From: Argyresthia goedartella
Taxonomy: Eukaryota > Arthropoda > Insecta > Lepidoptera > Argyresthiidae
Assembly (NCBI GenBank): GCA_949825045.1
Contig: OX463812.1
Span: 2,092,661 to 2,156,660, forward strand
Length of the DNA: 64,000 nucleotides
Reading direction: 5' to 3'
Positions 32,162-43,741 of this stretch are shown piece after piece. The notes under the pieces were generated by a model, which was given only the letters and a program-made list of their open reading frames with translations, was not told where the DNA came from and did not search any database. The translations under genes and the position numbers were made by a program. Positions within the stretch are counted from its first letter, which is position 1. Each line of letters starts with the position of its first letter.

Positions 32162-33154
32162 ATGAGTACCTTGATGCACGGTGCTGGCAACTGCTATGCA
32201 TGCCAAGTTTTGCTGATGGATACGGAGGAGCGAATTCAGTGCATGGTAGAAGGATGCAATAACATATTTCATCTGCTATGTATCTCTGGCGCAGATAAAC
32301 TTATACCCGCTGCAAAGATGAATTGGGCCTGTCCAGAGTGCCGCGCCTCTATCAAGAAAGTCGGTGATAACACTCAAACGCCAGTAGGAGCCACAAAATT
32401 GAAGGCGTCTTTCATTAATGATAGGAAAAGAGCGTCTTATAAAACAGAAGAAGAGGACTATGTTTTAAAGACAACTGAATTCCTAGAGATAATGGCGGAG
32501 ATAAGAGATATCAGAAAGGATATCTCTGATATAGCGGGGAGCCTAGTTTTGTTGACCTCAACGATGAGTCAACATCAGGTGGTCATTGAAAAGTGCTCGA
32601 CGGTTACCGGAGCGGTCTCTGCCGAGCTGGATAATATAGAAGTGCGGGCAAGGGCTGAGGAAGAGCAAAGAAAGAGTTCTGCGCGCCCCAAAGCTCAAAA
32701 GTCCTATGCAGATATGGCCTCTAGTCATCACAAGCAAGAGAGCAGAGAGGATAAAAAAAGCAGCCTGAAAAATGCCAAGCCAACTGTACCCACCGGAACG
32801 ACACCGGAACCACAGACGGCACCATTGGAAGGCATTCAAAATTCATCCGAGGAATCCGGGGATGAAGGTTGGACAGAAGTTCGGAGAAAAGTTCGGCGAC
32901 CCAGGTCCCTGTACTGTACTGCTGGACCTAGTGTCACCTCGCTGAAGGCAGTAGAACGGCGGAAATATTTCCATCTTTGGAACATGCTCTCCGGAGTTGA
33001 CGAAGTAAGGAGCTATCTCCAGCAGCTTTGCTTACCGAGAGCAGGAACAGTTGATGAACTCAAGCCCAAAGGGGACTATAAATCTTATAAGATAGGTGTC
33101 CCAGCTTTGAAAAATGTTCATCTATCGAGATGTGGCCTGAAAATGCTAGAGTGA
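32162..33154 (+). CDS. LINE C ORF1 protein with PHD-type zinc finger
   Basis: 330 codons. The N-terminus carries a Cys4-His-Cys3 pattern: 'CYACQVLL', 'CMVEGC', 'FHLLC' and 'WACPEC' (residues about 12-60), a PHD finger as found in ORF1 of some CR1-type LINEs. A helical, Ile/Asp-rich segment (residues about 105-165) could be a coiled coil for multimerisation. A Lys/Ser-rich basic region follows, ending near 'EGWTEVRRKVRRPRS'. The last residues suggest a frameshift: the next frame continues 'MWPENARVKAWIPFRGAQP' to a stop near 33209, which is more like the usual ORF1 end. The likely role is binding element RNA in the particle. Placement before the endonuclease-RT frame supports this. Confidence 0.8.
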   Translation: MSTLMHGAGNCYACQVLLMDTEERIQCMVEGCNNIFHLLCISGADKLIPAAKMNWACPECRASIKKVGDNTQTPVGATKLKASFINDRKRASYKTEEEDYVLKTTEFLEIMAEIRDIRKDISDIAGSLVLLTSTMSQHQVVIEKCSTVTGAVSAELDNIEVRARAEEEQRKSSARPKAQKSYADMASSHHKQESREDKKSSLKNAKPTVPTGTTPEPQTAPLEGIQNSSEESGDEGWTEVRRKVRRPRSLYCTAGPSVTSLKAVERRKYFHLWNMLSGVDEVRSYLQQLCLPRAGTVDELKPKGDYKSYKIGVPALKNVHLSRCGLKMLE

Positions 33155-33241
33155 AAGCCTGGATACCCTTTCGAGGAGCTCAACCGAAGACTGGCACTCG
33201 GGGATAATCTCCGAGTCAGCACAGGGAAGACTCTCGATATT

Positions 33242-35757
33242 ATGTACCAGAACGTTCGAGGTATTAAGAGCAGGCTAGAATACTGGCGTAATAACCTTCC
33301 TTCACTAGGACAGGACCTCGTCGCTGCTACGGAGACATTCCTGGACTCATCCGTTGGAGATGCTGAGGTAACGGCGGGAGGTTGGAGCGTGCTGCGCCGG
33401 GATCGCCCCACCGCGTGCGGAGGCGTGCTGCTCGCGGCCCGCCCCGGCATCACACTACGCCGATGCCGGGACCTCGAAACAGATCATGGCGAAGATCTTT
33501 GGGCCAATTTCACATTGGATGGTGTCCACTTCACAGTCTGTGTGGTCTTTGTGGACCCCAGTAAAAAGAAGAACGGGAAACCAATCTCACAGGCGGAAAA
33601 AGATGCGCAATATCTAAGCTGGTTCACCAAAACGGAAGGAAATAGGTCAACCTTAAACGGAAACCTTATTATTCTCGGTGACCTCAACATGAATAGTGCA
33701 TCAGTGTCTATTGTTAATTATTATTGCTATTTTCTGAGTGTTTGTTGTATGTATGAGACGAATCATGTGATGAATGCTCACGGGGGCGTGCTTGATGTGG
33801 TATTACTGCCGGAGAGCGTCCATGGTGTAACCGTGCGCACCTCCGTGTCAGGCAGCCTGGTGCCACACGCTGACGCCTACCACCCGCCTCTCGACATCAT
33901 TGTGCCACTGTCGTCAATGCAAGGCGCAGTCCAGCGATCCGGCCGCTTGGATCCCAGCAACATTGACGGTCACAATGACTGGAATTTTGCCAAGGGCAAC
34001 CACACAGTCCTGTACGAACACATTTCTAGCGTCACTTGGAACGATATTGCTGAAGCTCCGGATGTGGACACGGCAGTTGGTCGTTTTTACGACACCATAT
34101 ACGATATTTTCAATGCGACAGTGCCGAAAAAAACCAGGAAATGTGACCTACTAGACGCTACCCAGTGTGGTATACTGGGGATATAATACACGACCTGGCC
34201 GCCAAGGCTAAATTACATTGTAAGTGGAAGTCGTGTAAGAGACCAGCTGACTACGCCGCATTCAGTGAGCTGAGAGCCAGTATTAAGTGCCGCATAGCTA
34301 CAGCTTACATGAACCACATGGTGAGTTTAGAAGGAAATATCAGATACAACCCACGCGCGTTTTGGAAACATGTGAGCGGCCTCAGATCGAAGGGTGGTTT
34401 CGAACCTCGGGTCATGCATCAGGGGCAAGAGTGTGCCGGAGAAGAAGCAGCAGCCGCATTTTCAGACTACTTCTCCGACGTTTTCCTCAGTGACAAGCCG
34501 GCGCTGGCACCGGATCTGCGATGACTCGCGTACTGCTAACTACGTCCAAATTACACATGTTTCCCGTAGGGATATAGAGAAAGGACTGAGGCAACTAAGG
34601 CCAAGGAGCGCAATTGGACCGGACAACGTCCCTCCTTACTTCTTAAAGGCCTATAGTGATCAGCTGGTACTGCCTTTAGGTTGTATCTTCAACCTAGCTT
34701 TTGAGCAAGGGAAGTACCCCACCAGCTGGAAGCTCTCTCGAGTCAGTCCTGTACCCAAGACTAGTGATACTGCCTCTGTAAATCAATATCGACCGATTGC
34801 GATCCTGAGTTCATTGGCAAAATTGTTCGAGTCAGTCATATACGGTAAAATCTATCCACAGATAGCGCCATATTTGTGCGACTCGCAACACGGATTTAGG
34901 AGTCGTCGCTCAGTAACCACCAACTTACTGACGTTAGTCGATTTGGTCTCATAGAGCATGGATCGGGGATGTCAGGTGGACGTCGCCTATCTGGACTTCC
35001 GTAAGGCGTTCGATAGAGTTGATAACGATGCCCTAATGAATAAATTGTGCGCCATATGATTTGCCCCAAGGCTGTTGGTCTTCTTTGCTGACTACTTGAA
35101 AAACCGCCAACAGTTTGTGCGACATGGCTGCTTTGAGTCCCAGCCGTACCACACGCGGTCGGGTGTTAGCCAAGGCTCTATTCTTGGTCCGTTGTTATTT
35201 ATCATCATGATAAATGACCTAGAATCTGTGCTAAAATATTCTAAATGCCTACTGTACGCGGACGACCTCACTAGTACTTCCCATAATGTCAGAAAATTAC
35301 TGTAGGCTACTACAGGAAGATCTAGATGCGGTCTATAGATGGAGTGTGAGCAACAAACTCCTATTCAATAGTGAAAAATGTTGCATAATGTCTTTCACGC
35401 GCTCTCCTCGGCTTATTAGCGTGACGTATACACTCGGCGCGGAGTCCTTGACTCGAGTGTATTCGATGAACGATCTCGGTGTTACGTTTGACCCTAAACT
35501 TACATTTCATGAGCACATGAGCACTTTAGCCAAGGAATGCTTTAAAAGATTGGGGTTTGTGATTCGGAATAGTAAGGGATTCCTTAATCTGGGTGTGCTA
35601 CAGCTTCTTTACACTGCCCTAGTGAGAACCAAACTAGAATCTAGCTCGGTTGTTTGGAATCCACACGAAAGCTCATACGTCCTTATGCTCGAGAAGGTAC
35701 AAAAAGCTTTTTTACGATACCTATATAAGAGGAAATTTGGGTACTACCCTTATCTCT
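33242..35757 (+). pseudogene. LINE C ORF2, endonuclease and reverse transcriptase
   Basis: Endonuclease: 'MYQNVRGIKSRLEYW', 'ATETFL' (catalytic Glu region), 'ILGDLNMNS', and later 'PHADAYHPPL' near the usual SDH motif, which is altered. RT: 'RPRSAIGPDNVPPYFLK' (fingers), 'FRKAFDRVDND' (motif A, near 34995), 'GVSQGSILGPLLFIIMIND' (motif B) and 'LYADDLT' (motif C, YADD present), then 'YSMNDLGVTFDPKLTFHEHM'. Frames change around 34160, 34420 and 35290, and a stop sits at 34954, so it is not translatable as one protein. It is cut at 35757 by the gypsy LTR. Confidence 0.85.
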
Positions 35758-36167
35758 TGTTAGGGTTCTGTGGTTTTGTTGTGAATGATCGAGTCAAAAA
35801 CCGAATAACTGTTCCGTTAAAACTAATTTTATAGACTGAGTTGTCGCTGGCAACATTTTTTAAGTCTTCACATTGGCTAGACTGTTTTGACTCGACCAAT
35901 CACAAGAGAGCTTGTAGAAACACGTGTTTTGTAAAAATTGCCCGCGAGGTCTGTCTTGTCTGGGCATTCGCTTTCCGGACTTCGTGAAGTTATGTTCTGA
36001 GTTGTAATTACTTATTGTAAGCTGTAATTAGTGATTGAAGTACTAGGTATTTGCGATACTGGAACAAAATTAATAGTTGTGTATTTGTGACTATTCGTGA
36101 CACCGAAATAAACTGAAGATTCTCCAATCGTCTGGTCTCATTGTTTCTCCTTCTCCGAGTTTCTACA
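35758..36167 (+). repeat. Gypsy 5' LTR
   Basis: 410 bp, TG...CA ends. 'aataaac' near 36110 is a likely polyadenylation signal. It is followed directly by 'tatcagaggtggcaag' (36168 on), the expected place of the primer-binding site. Confidence 0.95.
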
Positions 36168-36632
36168 TATCAGAGGTGGCAAGAACAGCTACAAAATGTA
36201 AGTACACGCCCAACCTTTCGGTCTATCTATTTTTTTTGTGTATAGGTACGTGAATGTTAACCGTTGTAGCAGCATTTTATCTTTCGCTAAATAAGCAATA
36301 ATGGAACAATGGTATCTGATCAGTGCAAAAGTTATTTAATTAGAAAATTGTTAGTAGAATTTCCTAGAATGTATATCGTCATAGTATTATTGCTTGTTAT
36401 GAGATCCAAATCGTTTTTCTTCGTGTTCATGCCATTTTAACTACCTATCTAAAAACTGCATAAATTATTCTTACTTTCTAACAAGATTTGAGCTGTTAAC
36501 AAGCGCCCATTCGCCTTCTTTAATACCTTTGTAATAATATCCCTAAATATTAAATTTATTTTTAAAAATATATAAATGTTTTATAATAGTTTTGTTTTCT
36601 CTCCCTGTTCTCGCTTTGCGAGTCCATAGACG

Positions 36633-39600
36633 ATGGAGGACCGGTCCCGCCATCGTAGCCGGAACCCTGAGCACCGGCGCCTCGAGACACCGGGTCGTGT
36701 GGAGCCGCGGTCAGCCACTCGCAGCCGCAGCCGTGTACGGACACGGAGCCCCAGCCACCCTCTGCGTAATCGAGGCTCTGGACCAAGCCTTGAACGCATC
36801 GAGATACTGGAAAAGGAGCTGCGCAGAGAACGGGAGCGACTAGACACTGGCCGTCGTCGCTGTTCCTCTCCACGGGAAAACGGGCCCCGTGAAGATAGTC
36901 GTCATGGTGCCTCTGCGGACTGCCATCGGAGGGAAGCAGCCGGTCGATATAAAGGAGCACGGGCCGAGTCACACGCAGAGCAACGTGACGACGCGGGAGA
37001 ACCCAAAAGGTCACGTAGTCCTTCCTTCTCTAAGAAAGATTTATTTGACATAATTAATTGTTTAAAGGAGGGCCTTACGCCTCAGCCATCTACCCAGGCC
37101 GCACCACCTGCCCAAAAGTTAGACCACAAAAACATACTTCCCAATTTCGACCCATCTACTAAAAACCAACGCATGGACGTTTGGCTGAAGAAAGTAAATG
37201 AGTGCGCCTCGGTATATGGCTGGGATGAAAAGACTACCACACATTTTGCGATGCAGAAGCTCCAGGGTCTTGCCAAAACTTGGTACGAGGGACTAAATAC
37301 AATACTCTTTACTTGGGAAGAATGGCAAGAGAAACTCATTAACGCTTTCCCGTACGAGCAAAATTATGGCCAGACCTTGGAGGACATGCTGAAAAGAAAG
37401 AGTAAACATAACGAGGCTATAGAAATTTACTATTACGAAAAACTTACCCTCGTCAATCAATGCGAGATTGTAGGAAAACGTGCGGTAGACTGCATCATCC
37501 ACGGTATTACAGACAGAACTCTTAGGTCTGGTGCCCTCGCTTTGCGCTGCTCAAATCCAGACCAGCTATTGCAGTACTTGGTCAGTAACAAAGATCCGCA
37601 ACCCTCACAAAATTTCGGTGTAGAGCGGAGTCAGTACAGAAACAAAACTAGCGATGGCACGGCGGCCAACACAAGCAATTACAGTGGTAACAATCAGAGG
37701 ACAGGCGACAGAGCTAGCATCTCTTCTGGCTATTACAACTGTAAGGAACGCGGACATAGCTTCATTTATTGTCCTAAGCCGTTAATTAAATGTACGCGCT
37801 GCAATAGGTTTGGCCATCTGGCTGAAACTTGCCGCAGCCGTCCGGCTGAAAAGTCTATGACTACTGGTGGCCATGTCAATGCTGGCAGTCAAGCTAATGC
37901 CAGCGGCCAGCCCAATGCTGGCGCCCAAACGAACGCGATTAAGAAAACTATGTGCATAGATTCTATTCAAAAGCAAAGTCATCCGAATCCTAACTCTAAA
38001 TTTATGAAGGAAGTGGTTGCGAACGGTTCTAAACTGCGTGCTTTTGTAGATTTTGGGAGTGAAGTTACCCTTATCAAAGCGTCTGTGGCTTCTGAAATGA
38101 GATTAACACCGAACGGCGTTCCAATGTTAATGAAAGGTTTTGGGAATGGCATAGTTCAGTCGTTAGGAGACGTGTCGCTGGATTTAAGCATTGATGGAGT
38201 AGCTGCCAAAGTCATGTGCAAGGTGGTTGATGATGCTCTGCTAGACACGCCGTTGCTGATAGGTCAGTCCTACACTGAGCAGCCACACATCGTTGTCTAC
38301 AAAACCGTCACTAGACTTCTCTTCCTAGACATCGGAAAGGAGATGCCCAATCCAGACTTAGATTCTGATTTTGAACCTCTTGTCAAGCTGTTGGTGTCAG
38401 CTACAACCGAGCTTCATGGTCCAGCGTCTGTTAGGACTCAAGTGGAGACTGACGTCAGTGGTAGTATCCTACTTAAAAATAGTGTGGCAGGAAAACCAAA
38501 CGAGCAGTACCTTACCTGTGGGGGCCTGCACCATGTCAAAAACAACCGGCTTTGGGTCACGTTGCTCCCTTATTCAAGTCACTGTCGCATTCCTTCGAAA
38601 ACAGTCATTTGCCGCGCGGAGAGAGTATCTTCGGTTAAAAGAGTCGCTGTTACCTCTTTCGAGACACATTTGACACCTGAAAGTGATTTCGATGATAGCC
38701 AGGTTCGAGTAGGAGATGCTGTGCCAGACGCGATGAAGCAGCGCCTACTAGATTTGTTGAGAAAGTTCCAGCATTGTTTCGCCTCGTCTCTCAAGAGTTT
38801 AGGATGTACAGGAGTAACCGAAATGCACATAGAGCTAAATAGCCAGCGCCCTGTGGTGTACCGTCCATACAGGCTGTCGCATTTTGAACGAGAGAAGGTG
38901 CGGTCCATGGTCGATGAAATGCTAGATGCTGGGATAGTCAGGGAGTCTGTCTCAAACTACGCCAGCCCGATTCTTCTTGTCCGTAAAAAGGACGGATCGC
39001 TTCGAATGTGCGTCGATTATCGGATGCTAAATTCGGTAACAATTAAGGAGAGGTACCCAATGCCAAACATTGAGGACGAGATAGCTCGCCTCACGGGCCA
39101 GGCGTGCTTCATAACGCTTGACCTATCGTCGGGCTACTATCAAGTTCCGATATCGGCAGAAAGTAAACATCTTACCTCGTTTGTCACGCCGGATGGACAA
39201 TACGAATTTAATCGCATGCCATTCGGCCTGGCGAACGCACCAGCTGTGCTCCAGCGTATGATGAATACAATCTTGGGATCTGCTCGATAAAATAAAGCGA
39301 CAGCGTACATCGATGATATCCTCATTTTTGGCAAAGATCAATCAGAGTGCTTAGACAGGCTCGAAGAAGTCTTGCATTTGATAGAACATGCTAATCTGAC
39401 ATTGAATCTAGCCAAATGTGACTTCCTGAGAGACAAAATCGATTACCTTGGCTATGAAATTAGTGCTGATGGTGTCAGACCTGGTGAGAAGAAAATTCTG
39501 AGCGTTGCAAATTTCCCACGTCCCGAGAATATCCACAACGTGCGTCAATTCCTTGGACTGGCGAGCTACTTCCGCAAGTTCATTGAGAATTTTGCCCAGA

Positions 39601-41462
39601 TAGCTTTCCCCCTCAGTAGGCTACTACGTAAAGGTGAAGTTTGGGTATGGGGCACCGCTCAAGAAGAAGCTTTCGAAAAGCTAAAAGCCCGACTAGTGGA
39701 TAGACCAATACTTGCATTGTACGATCCCGCAGCGGAGACCGAACTTCACACTGACGCAAGTAGAGTAGGTGTAGGAGGAATACTTCTTCAGCGCTCTGCA
39801 GATGGTGGTTCCTTTCGTCCAGTGGCTTACTACAGTAGGCAAACATCCCCTGAGGAAAGGAACTTCCACTCTTATGAGCTCGAAGCCTTAGCTGTGGTTT
39901 GTTCTCTGCGCAAGTTCCGGGTCTATCTATTGGGGAAAGAATTTAAGATTATGACCGACTGTAGTGCACTTCGCTCCACTTTCTCCAAGAGAGACCTTAT
40001 TCCCAGAATTGCCCGTTGGTGGCTATCCCTTCAAGAGTTTAACTGCACAGTCGAGTACAGAGCAGGGACAAAAATGAGCCACGTTGATGCACTGTCTCGA
40101 AACCCCAGCGCTGAGTATGACTCTTCACTTGACCAGCTCCCAACTATTATGTCAATCAGTAACGAAGATTGGCTTCAAACACTACAACTTGGTGACTCAG
40201 AGCTGCAGAGGATTCGAGACATCATCAGTAGTGATCTTGGTGAGAAAGAACTTCGCTATCTAAAGGATAATTATGTGATAAAAGATAACAAGTTATATCG
40301 TTATTTAGATGGTGATAGGGACAATATTAGGTGGGTGGTCCCGAAGGGCGCAAGATGGCAACTTTGTCGCATGAACCACGACGATATCGGGCACTTTGGA
40401 GTGGAAAAGACTCTCGAACGAATAAAGAAAAACTATTGGTTTGGGAAGATGTCCAGGTTCGTAAAAAAGTACGTGGGTGCATGCATAGAATGCGCCTACG
40501 CCAAGAACAGAAGTAATGATCGCGAGGGTCTTCTCCACCCCATAACTAAAGTTGCAGTTCCATTCGATACTCTCCACGTTGACCATCTTGGGCCCTTCGT
40601 GAAATCTTCACGGGGTTATACTCACCTGCTCGTCGTCGTGGATGCTTTTACCAAGTTTTGCTTTATAAGGCCAGTCAGGAACACAAACACTAACAATACG
40701 ATTCGAGTCTTGGAAGATATTTTCAGTACCTTCAAGACTCCCAATCGTCTCATTAGCGATCGAGGAAGTTGTTATACCGCTCACGCCTTTAAAAGATTTT
40801 GCCTTGACAAGGGTGTTAAGCATGTCCTGAATGCCGTGGCCAGCCCTCGATCAAACGGGCAAGTAGAGCGGTATAACCGCACAATATTAGATTCACTGAA
40901 AGCACTGTGCATCAAACACGGCGAAAGGAACTGGGACAGCCTTTTGGGCCAGATTCAATGGGGACTTAACAACACCATCCAGAGAGCCACTGGTAAGGCT
41001 CCATCGGAGGTGTTGTTTGGTACCTACATGAATGGCGAGATGAGACCTGTACTTAACGAAATCACAGAAGATACACGACATAGCGAGGAACTTTCCACTA
41101 TTAGAGATCAAGTCAAGGACAGGATAGATTCCGAGCAGTCTAAACAAAAGAAATACTATGACAAGGGTAGAAAACCAGAACGCGAGTATGCCGAGGGTGA
41201 CTTGGTTAAAATAACTAGGACTTGTTTTAACAATGACGGCCAAAGCAAGAAACTCTTGCCTCCGTACGTAGGCCCATATCGTGTCACAAAGGTCCTGGGT
41301 AACGACAGATACGTCGTAGCACCTGTTGTCGGACTTAGCGGTTCCCAAAGCAAACGTCCGACAACGGTTGCTGCTGATCGCATGATGCCTTGGATTCATG
41401 TCGCTGCGCTGGAAGTCAACGAAAATGACTCCGATAGTAGTGTTAATAATGAGGAAGATTAA
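36633..41462 (+). pseudogene. Gypsy gag-pol, one frame with a premature stop in RT
   Basis: ATG at 36633 opens an Arg/Ser-rich gag with coiled-coil-like 'RIEILEKELRRERERL', then a capsid-like part ('FAMQKLQGLAKTWYEGL') and two zinc knuckles near 37735-37835. The first lacks its leading Cys ('YYNCKERGHSFIYC'); the second is intact ('CTRCNRFGHLAETC'). The protease has 'AFVDFGSEVTLI', where the usual catalytic D-S/T-G reads DFG. RT runs from 'YRPYRLSHFEREKV' to 'FGLANAPAVLQRMM', then a TAA at 39288-39290. In the same frame 'AYIDDILIFG' (active site), RNase H ('ELHTDASRVGVGG'), the integrase zinc domain and DDE core ('HVDHLGPF', 'ISDRGSCY', 'SNGQVERYN') follow to 41462. Gag and pol share one frame. 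The stop and the protease change make it probably inactive. Confidence 0.9.
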
Positions 41463-41553
41463 TATTGATTATTTATGTTTTGTGTATAGTGTCTAAATGA
41501 TGAGTCGAATGCTACAAAGTGCCTACTTCGTTCATTGTTCCAGATCAAGGCTG

Positions 41554-41676
41554 ACAAATCGATCGGATCACGCCTTGATGCTGTCATCTGCCAGAGCAAA
41601 CTAACCTGTTGACGTTGCAACAAATCGATCGGTTCGTACACGTCAGCTGAAACTAATGCCGAGATAAATCGATCGT
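41554..41676 (+). repeat. Three spaced AAATCGATCG motifs
   Basis: 'aaatcgatcg' occurs at 41556, 41622 and 41666, each containing the self-complementary 'atcgat' and 'cgatcg'. They lie just after the pol stop in the gypsy element. Confidence 0.7.
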
Positions 41677-41701
41677 TCAAGGCATTAGTCGCTCTATATA
41701 T

Positions 41702-41955
41702 AACCCCGATTAATCGTTCGTTCGGGCTAAGCTGTGCAATCGTTGGTACAAATTTGTTAATCTCATTGTTAACCCGATTAATCGTTCGTTCGGGCTAAAC
41801 TGAGATCGTTGGTACAAATTTAAAATTTTCGTTGGTAACCCGATTAATCGTTCGTTCGGGCTGAGCTGTGCAATTGTTGGTACAAATTTAATATTTTAAT
41901 TGGTAAGCTGATTAAATTTGTTTATTCGGGCTAAGCTCTGCAATCGTTGGTTCTG
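41702..41955 (+). repeat. 67-bp tandem array in the gypsy 3' noncoding region, about 3.7 units
   Basis: 'cccgattaatcg' starts units at 41705, 41773 and 41839, with a diverged one near 41907. Shared parts are 'ttcgttcgggctaagctg', 'caatcgttggtacaaattt'. Each unit has 'cccga...tcggg' as an inverted pair, so each could form a small hairpin or a dyad binding site. It is placed between pol and the 3' LTR. Confidence 0.85.
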
Positions 41956-42365
41956 ATGTAACATTTAGTTTATTAATGTTTTTTTTCTCATCTGTAGTAA
42001 AACTTGACAAATTGTTCATTCTGAAAGGGTATAATTAAGTACCTATTCAAAATAGAGAAACTGTTTAATTTGTACGATTAAAACCTGTATTAATGTATTA
42101 ATGTAGGCGCTAAAGATTTTTTTTTTCTAATTATTAAGTGAATTAATTGTAATGGCAATATCATTTACAATTCATGTAATATTTATGAATTAAGTAGGTA
42201 ATTGTAGCCAAAAATTAGAGCCTGTCTACATTTGCATTTTCTGAATTCCCATTTATACTATTTAGACTCATACAGTAAAGTTTAATTTGATTGATTACGG
42301 TCCGATTGTTAGGGTTCCACCTGGTGTCGTGTCGCGAGGACGCGCACGTCGTCAGGATGGTCGAT

Positions 42366-42775
42366 TGTTAGGGTTCTGTGGTTTTGTTGTGAATGATCGA
42401 GTCAAAAACCGAATAACTGTTCCGTTAAAACTAATTTTATAGACTGAGTTGTCGCTGGCAACATTTTTTAAGTCTTCACATTGGCTAGACTGTTTTGACT
42501 CGACCAATCACAAGAGAGCTTGTAGAAACACGTGTTTTGTAAAAATTGCCCGCGAGGTCTGTCTTGTCTGGGCATTCGCTTTCCGGACTTCGTGAAGTTA
42601 TGTTCTGAGTTGTAATTACTTATTGTAAGCTGTAATTAGAGATTGAAGTACTAGGTATTTGCGATACTGGAACAAAATTAATAGTTGTGTATTTGTGACT
42701 ATTCGTGACACCGAAATAAACTGAAGATTCTCCAATCGTCTGGTCTCATTGTTTCTCCTTCTCCGAGTTTCTACA
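42366..42775 (+). repeat. Gypsy 3' LTR
   Basis: 410 bp. It differs from the 5' LTR by 'agagattg' versus 'agtgattg'. Just upstream, 'gattgttagggttc' at 42307-42320 repeats the LTR start, which may be a trace of mispriming or an LTR scrap. No classical polypurine tract is obvious next to it. Confidence 0.95.
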
Positions 42776-43129
42776 CTCTATCCAACCGCTTTTATATTGG
42801 GTATGCTTGGATATAACTCACTAGAGGTGAGACGTAACACTGAACAACTTCTGACTGTGTGTCGATTGTTGCGAGGCGACAGTGACTGCGCGACGCTTGT
42901 CAGTGCGGTATGCGCGTTATTTGTGCCTGACAATTACGTACGCGGGCGCAGGCACCAGCTGCTAGCGGGCGGCTCGCACCGCACGGTGGCGCGCCGGCAG
43001 TCTCCGCTTGTCCGGGCGCGGGACAGCCTGAATGCTCTGTTGGCGGTAGCACCACTGAACGATCTGTTTGGTGATGCATGGAGGGACATTGTGCGAATGT
43101 GTGGCAGGTTCTGCGAGATGATGGAATGA
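42776..43129 (+). pseudogene. LINE C ORF2, C-terminal part
   Basis: Continues the frame broken at 35757: 'YPTAFILGMLGYNSLEVRRN', then a GC-rich C-terminal domain ('VPDNYVRGRRHQLLAG', 'RTVARRQSPLVRARDSLNAL') to a stop at 43127-43129. This is the usual tail of CR1/Jockey ORF2. The 3' UTR and (aaat)n tail follow. Confidence 0.85.
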
Positions 43130-43741
43130 CAGTAATGTCAAATTATAACATTGAATTTGGTTTTTTATTAATTGATTTAATTGATTTATGATTGATGACA
43201 TATTGTGAATTTTAATTTGGATTGTAAATATTTTATTTTATTGCTATATATCTGTAATTTATGTCGATTTGGCCTCGGCTGTCAAGGCATAGATAAATTA
43301 TGTTAATAAATAAATAAATAAATAAATAGATTGTTTGTTAGGATGTACGGCCCTGGAAACTAGTCCTTTAAGGCCAATTTTCTTTTAAATTAACGTGTGT
43401 TCACGGCATATGTAATTTTAGTCTGTTTGTGCTCACAGTTTTGTTTTTTATTTCTACTGTCATTGACTTGCAACATTAAATTTCGCTTATTTCACAGATC
43501 AGTTAAAGCATTACTTAAACTTGTGTTTTGTAACAAAATTATGATTGCGGTAATAATGTTAATGCTTTGATTAGTTAAGTTATGCTTAACCCTTTAAAGG
43601 ACAAGGTATTTTTTCACTGTTTTTAGTGTTTTTTTTGGTATAAGTACGTATTAGACGGTTAGTAAAGACGTAAAAAAAATACTTAAAAAAATCCAGGTAT
43701 TTTAGTTTTTTAGAAATGTCATGTACACTACTACTAAACAA

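Larger units (their letters stand above)
35758..42775 (+). mobile_element. Ty3/gypsy LTR retrotransposon, full length and young
   Basis: 410-bp LTRs starting TGTTAGGG and ending TCTACA, with one visible difference between them. The 4-bp target duplication CTCT lies on both sides (35754-35757 and 42776-42779). The coding order is gag, protease, RT, RNase H, integrase in one frame. There is no third envelope-like ORF between 41462 and 42366. The insertion point is inside the ORF2 of LINE C, whose reading resumes in frame after 42775. Confidence 0.95.
31941..43329 (+). mobile_element. CR1-type LINE family C, nearly full length, split by gypsy
   Basis: In order: leader (about 31941-32161), ORF1 with PHD finger (32162-33154), ORF2 endonuclease and RT (33242-35757), a 7.0-kb gypsy insertion (35758-42775), the ORF2 C-terminus (42776-43129), 3' UTR and an (aaat)n tail ending at 43329. 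The exact 5' end is uncertain. Without the insertion it is about 4.3 kb. ORF2 has several frameshifts, so it is dead, but much of it is readable. Confidence 0.85.

Noticed and set aside
41463..42365. Envelope-like third ORF in the gypsy element
   Set aside because: No ORF of useful length or membrane signature lies between the pol stop and the 3' LTR. The element is not a candidate infectious retrovirus.
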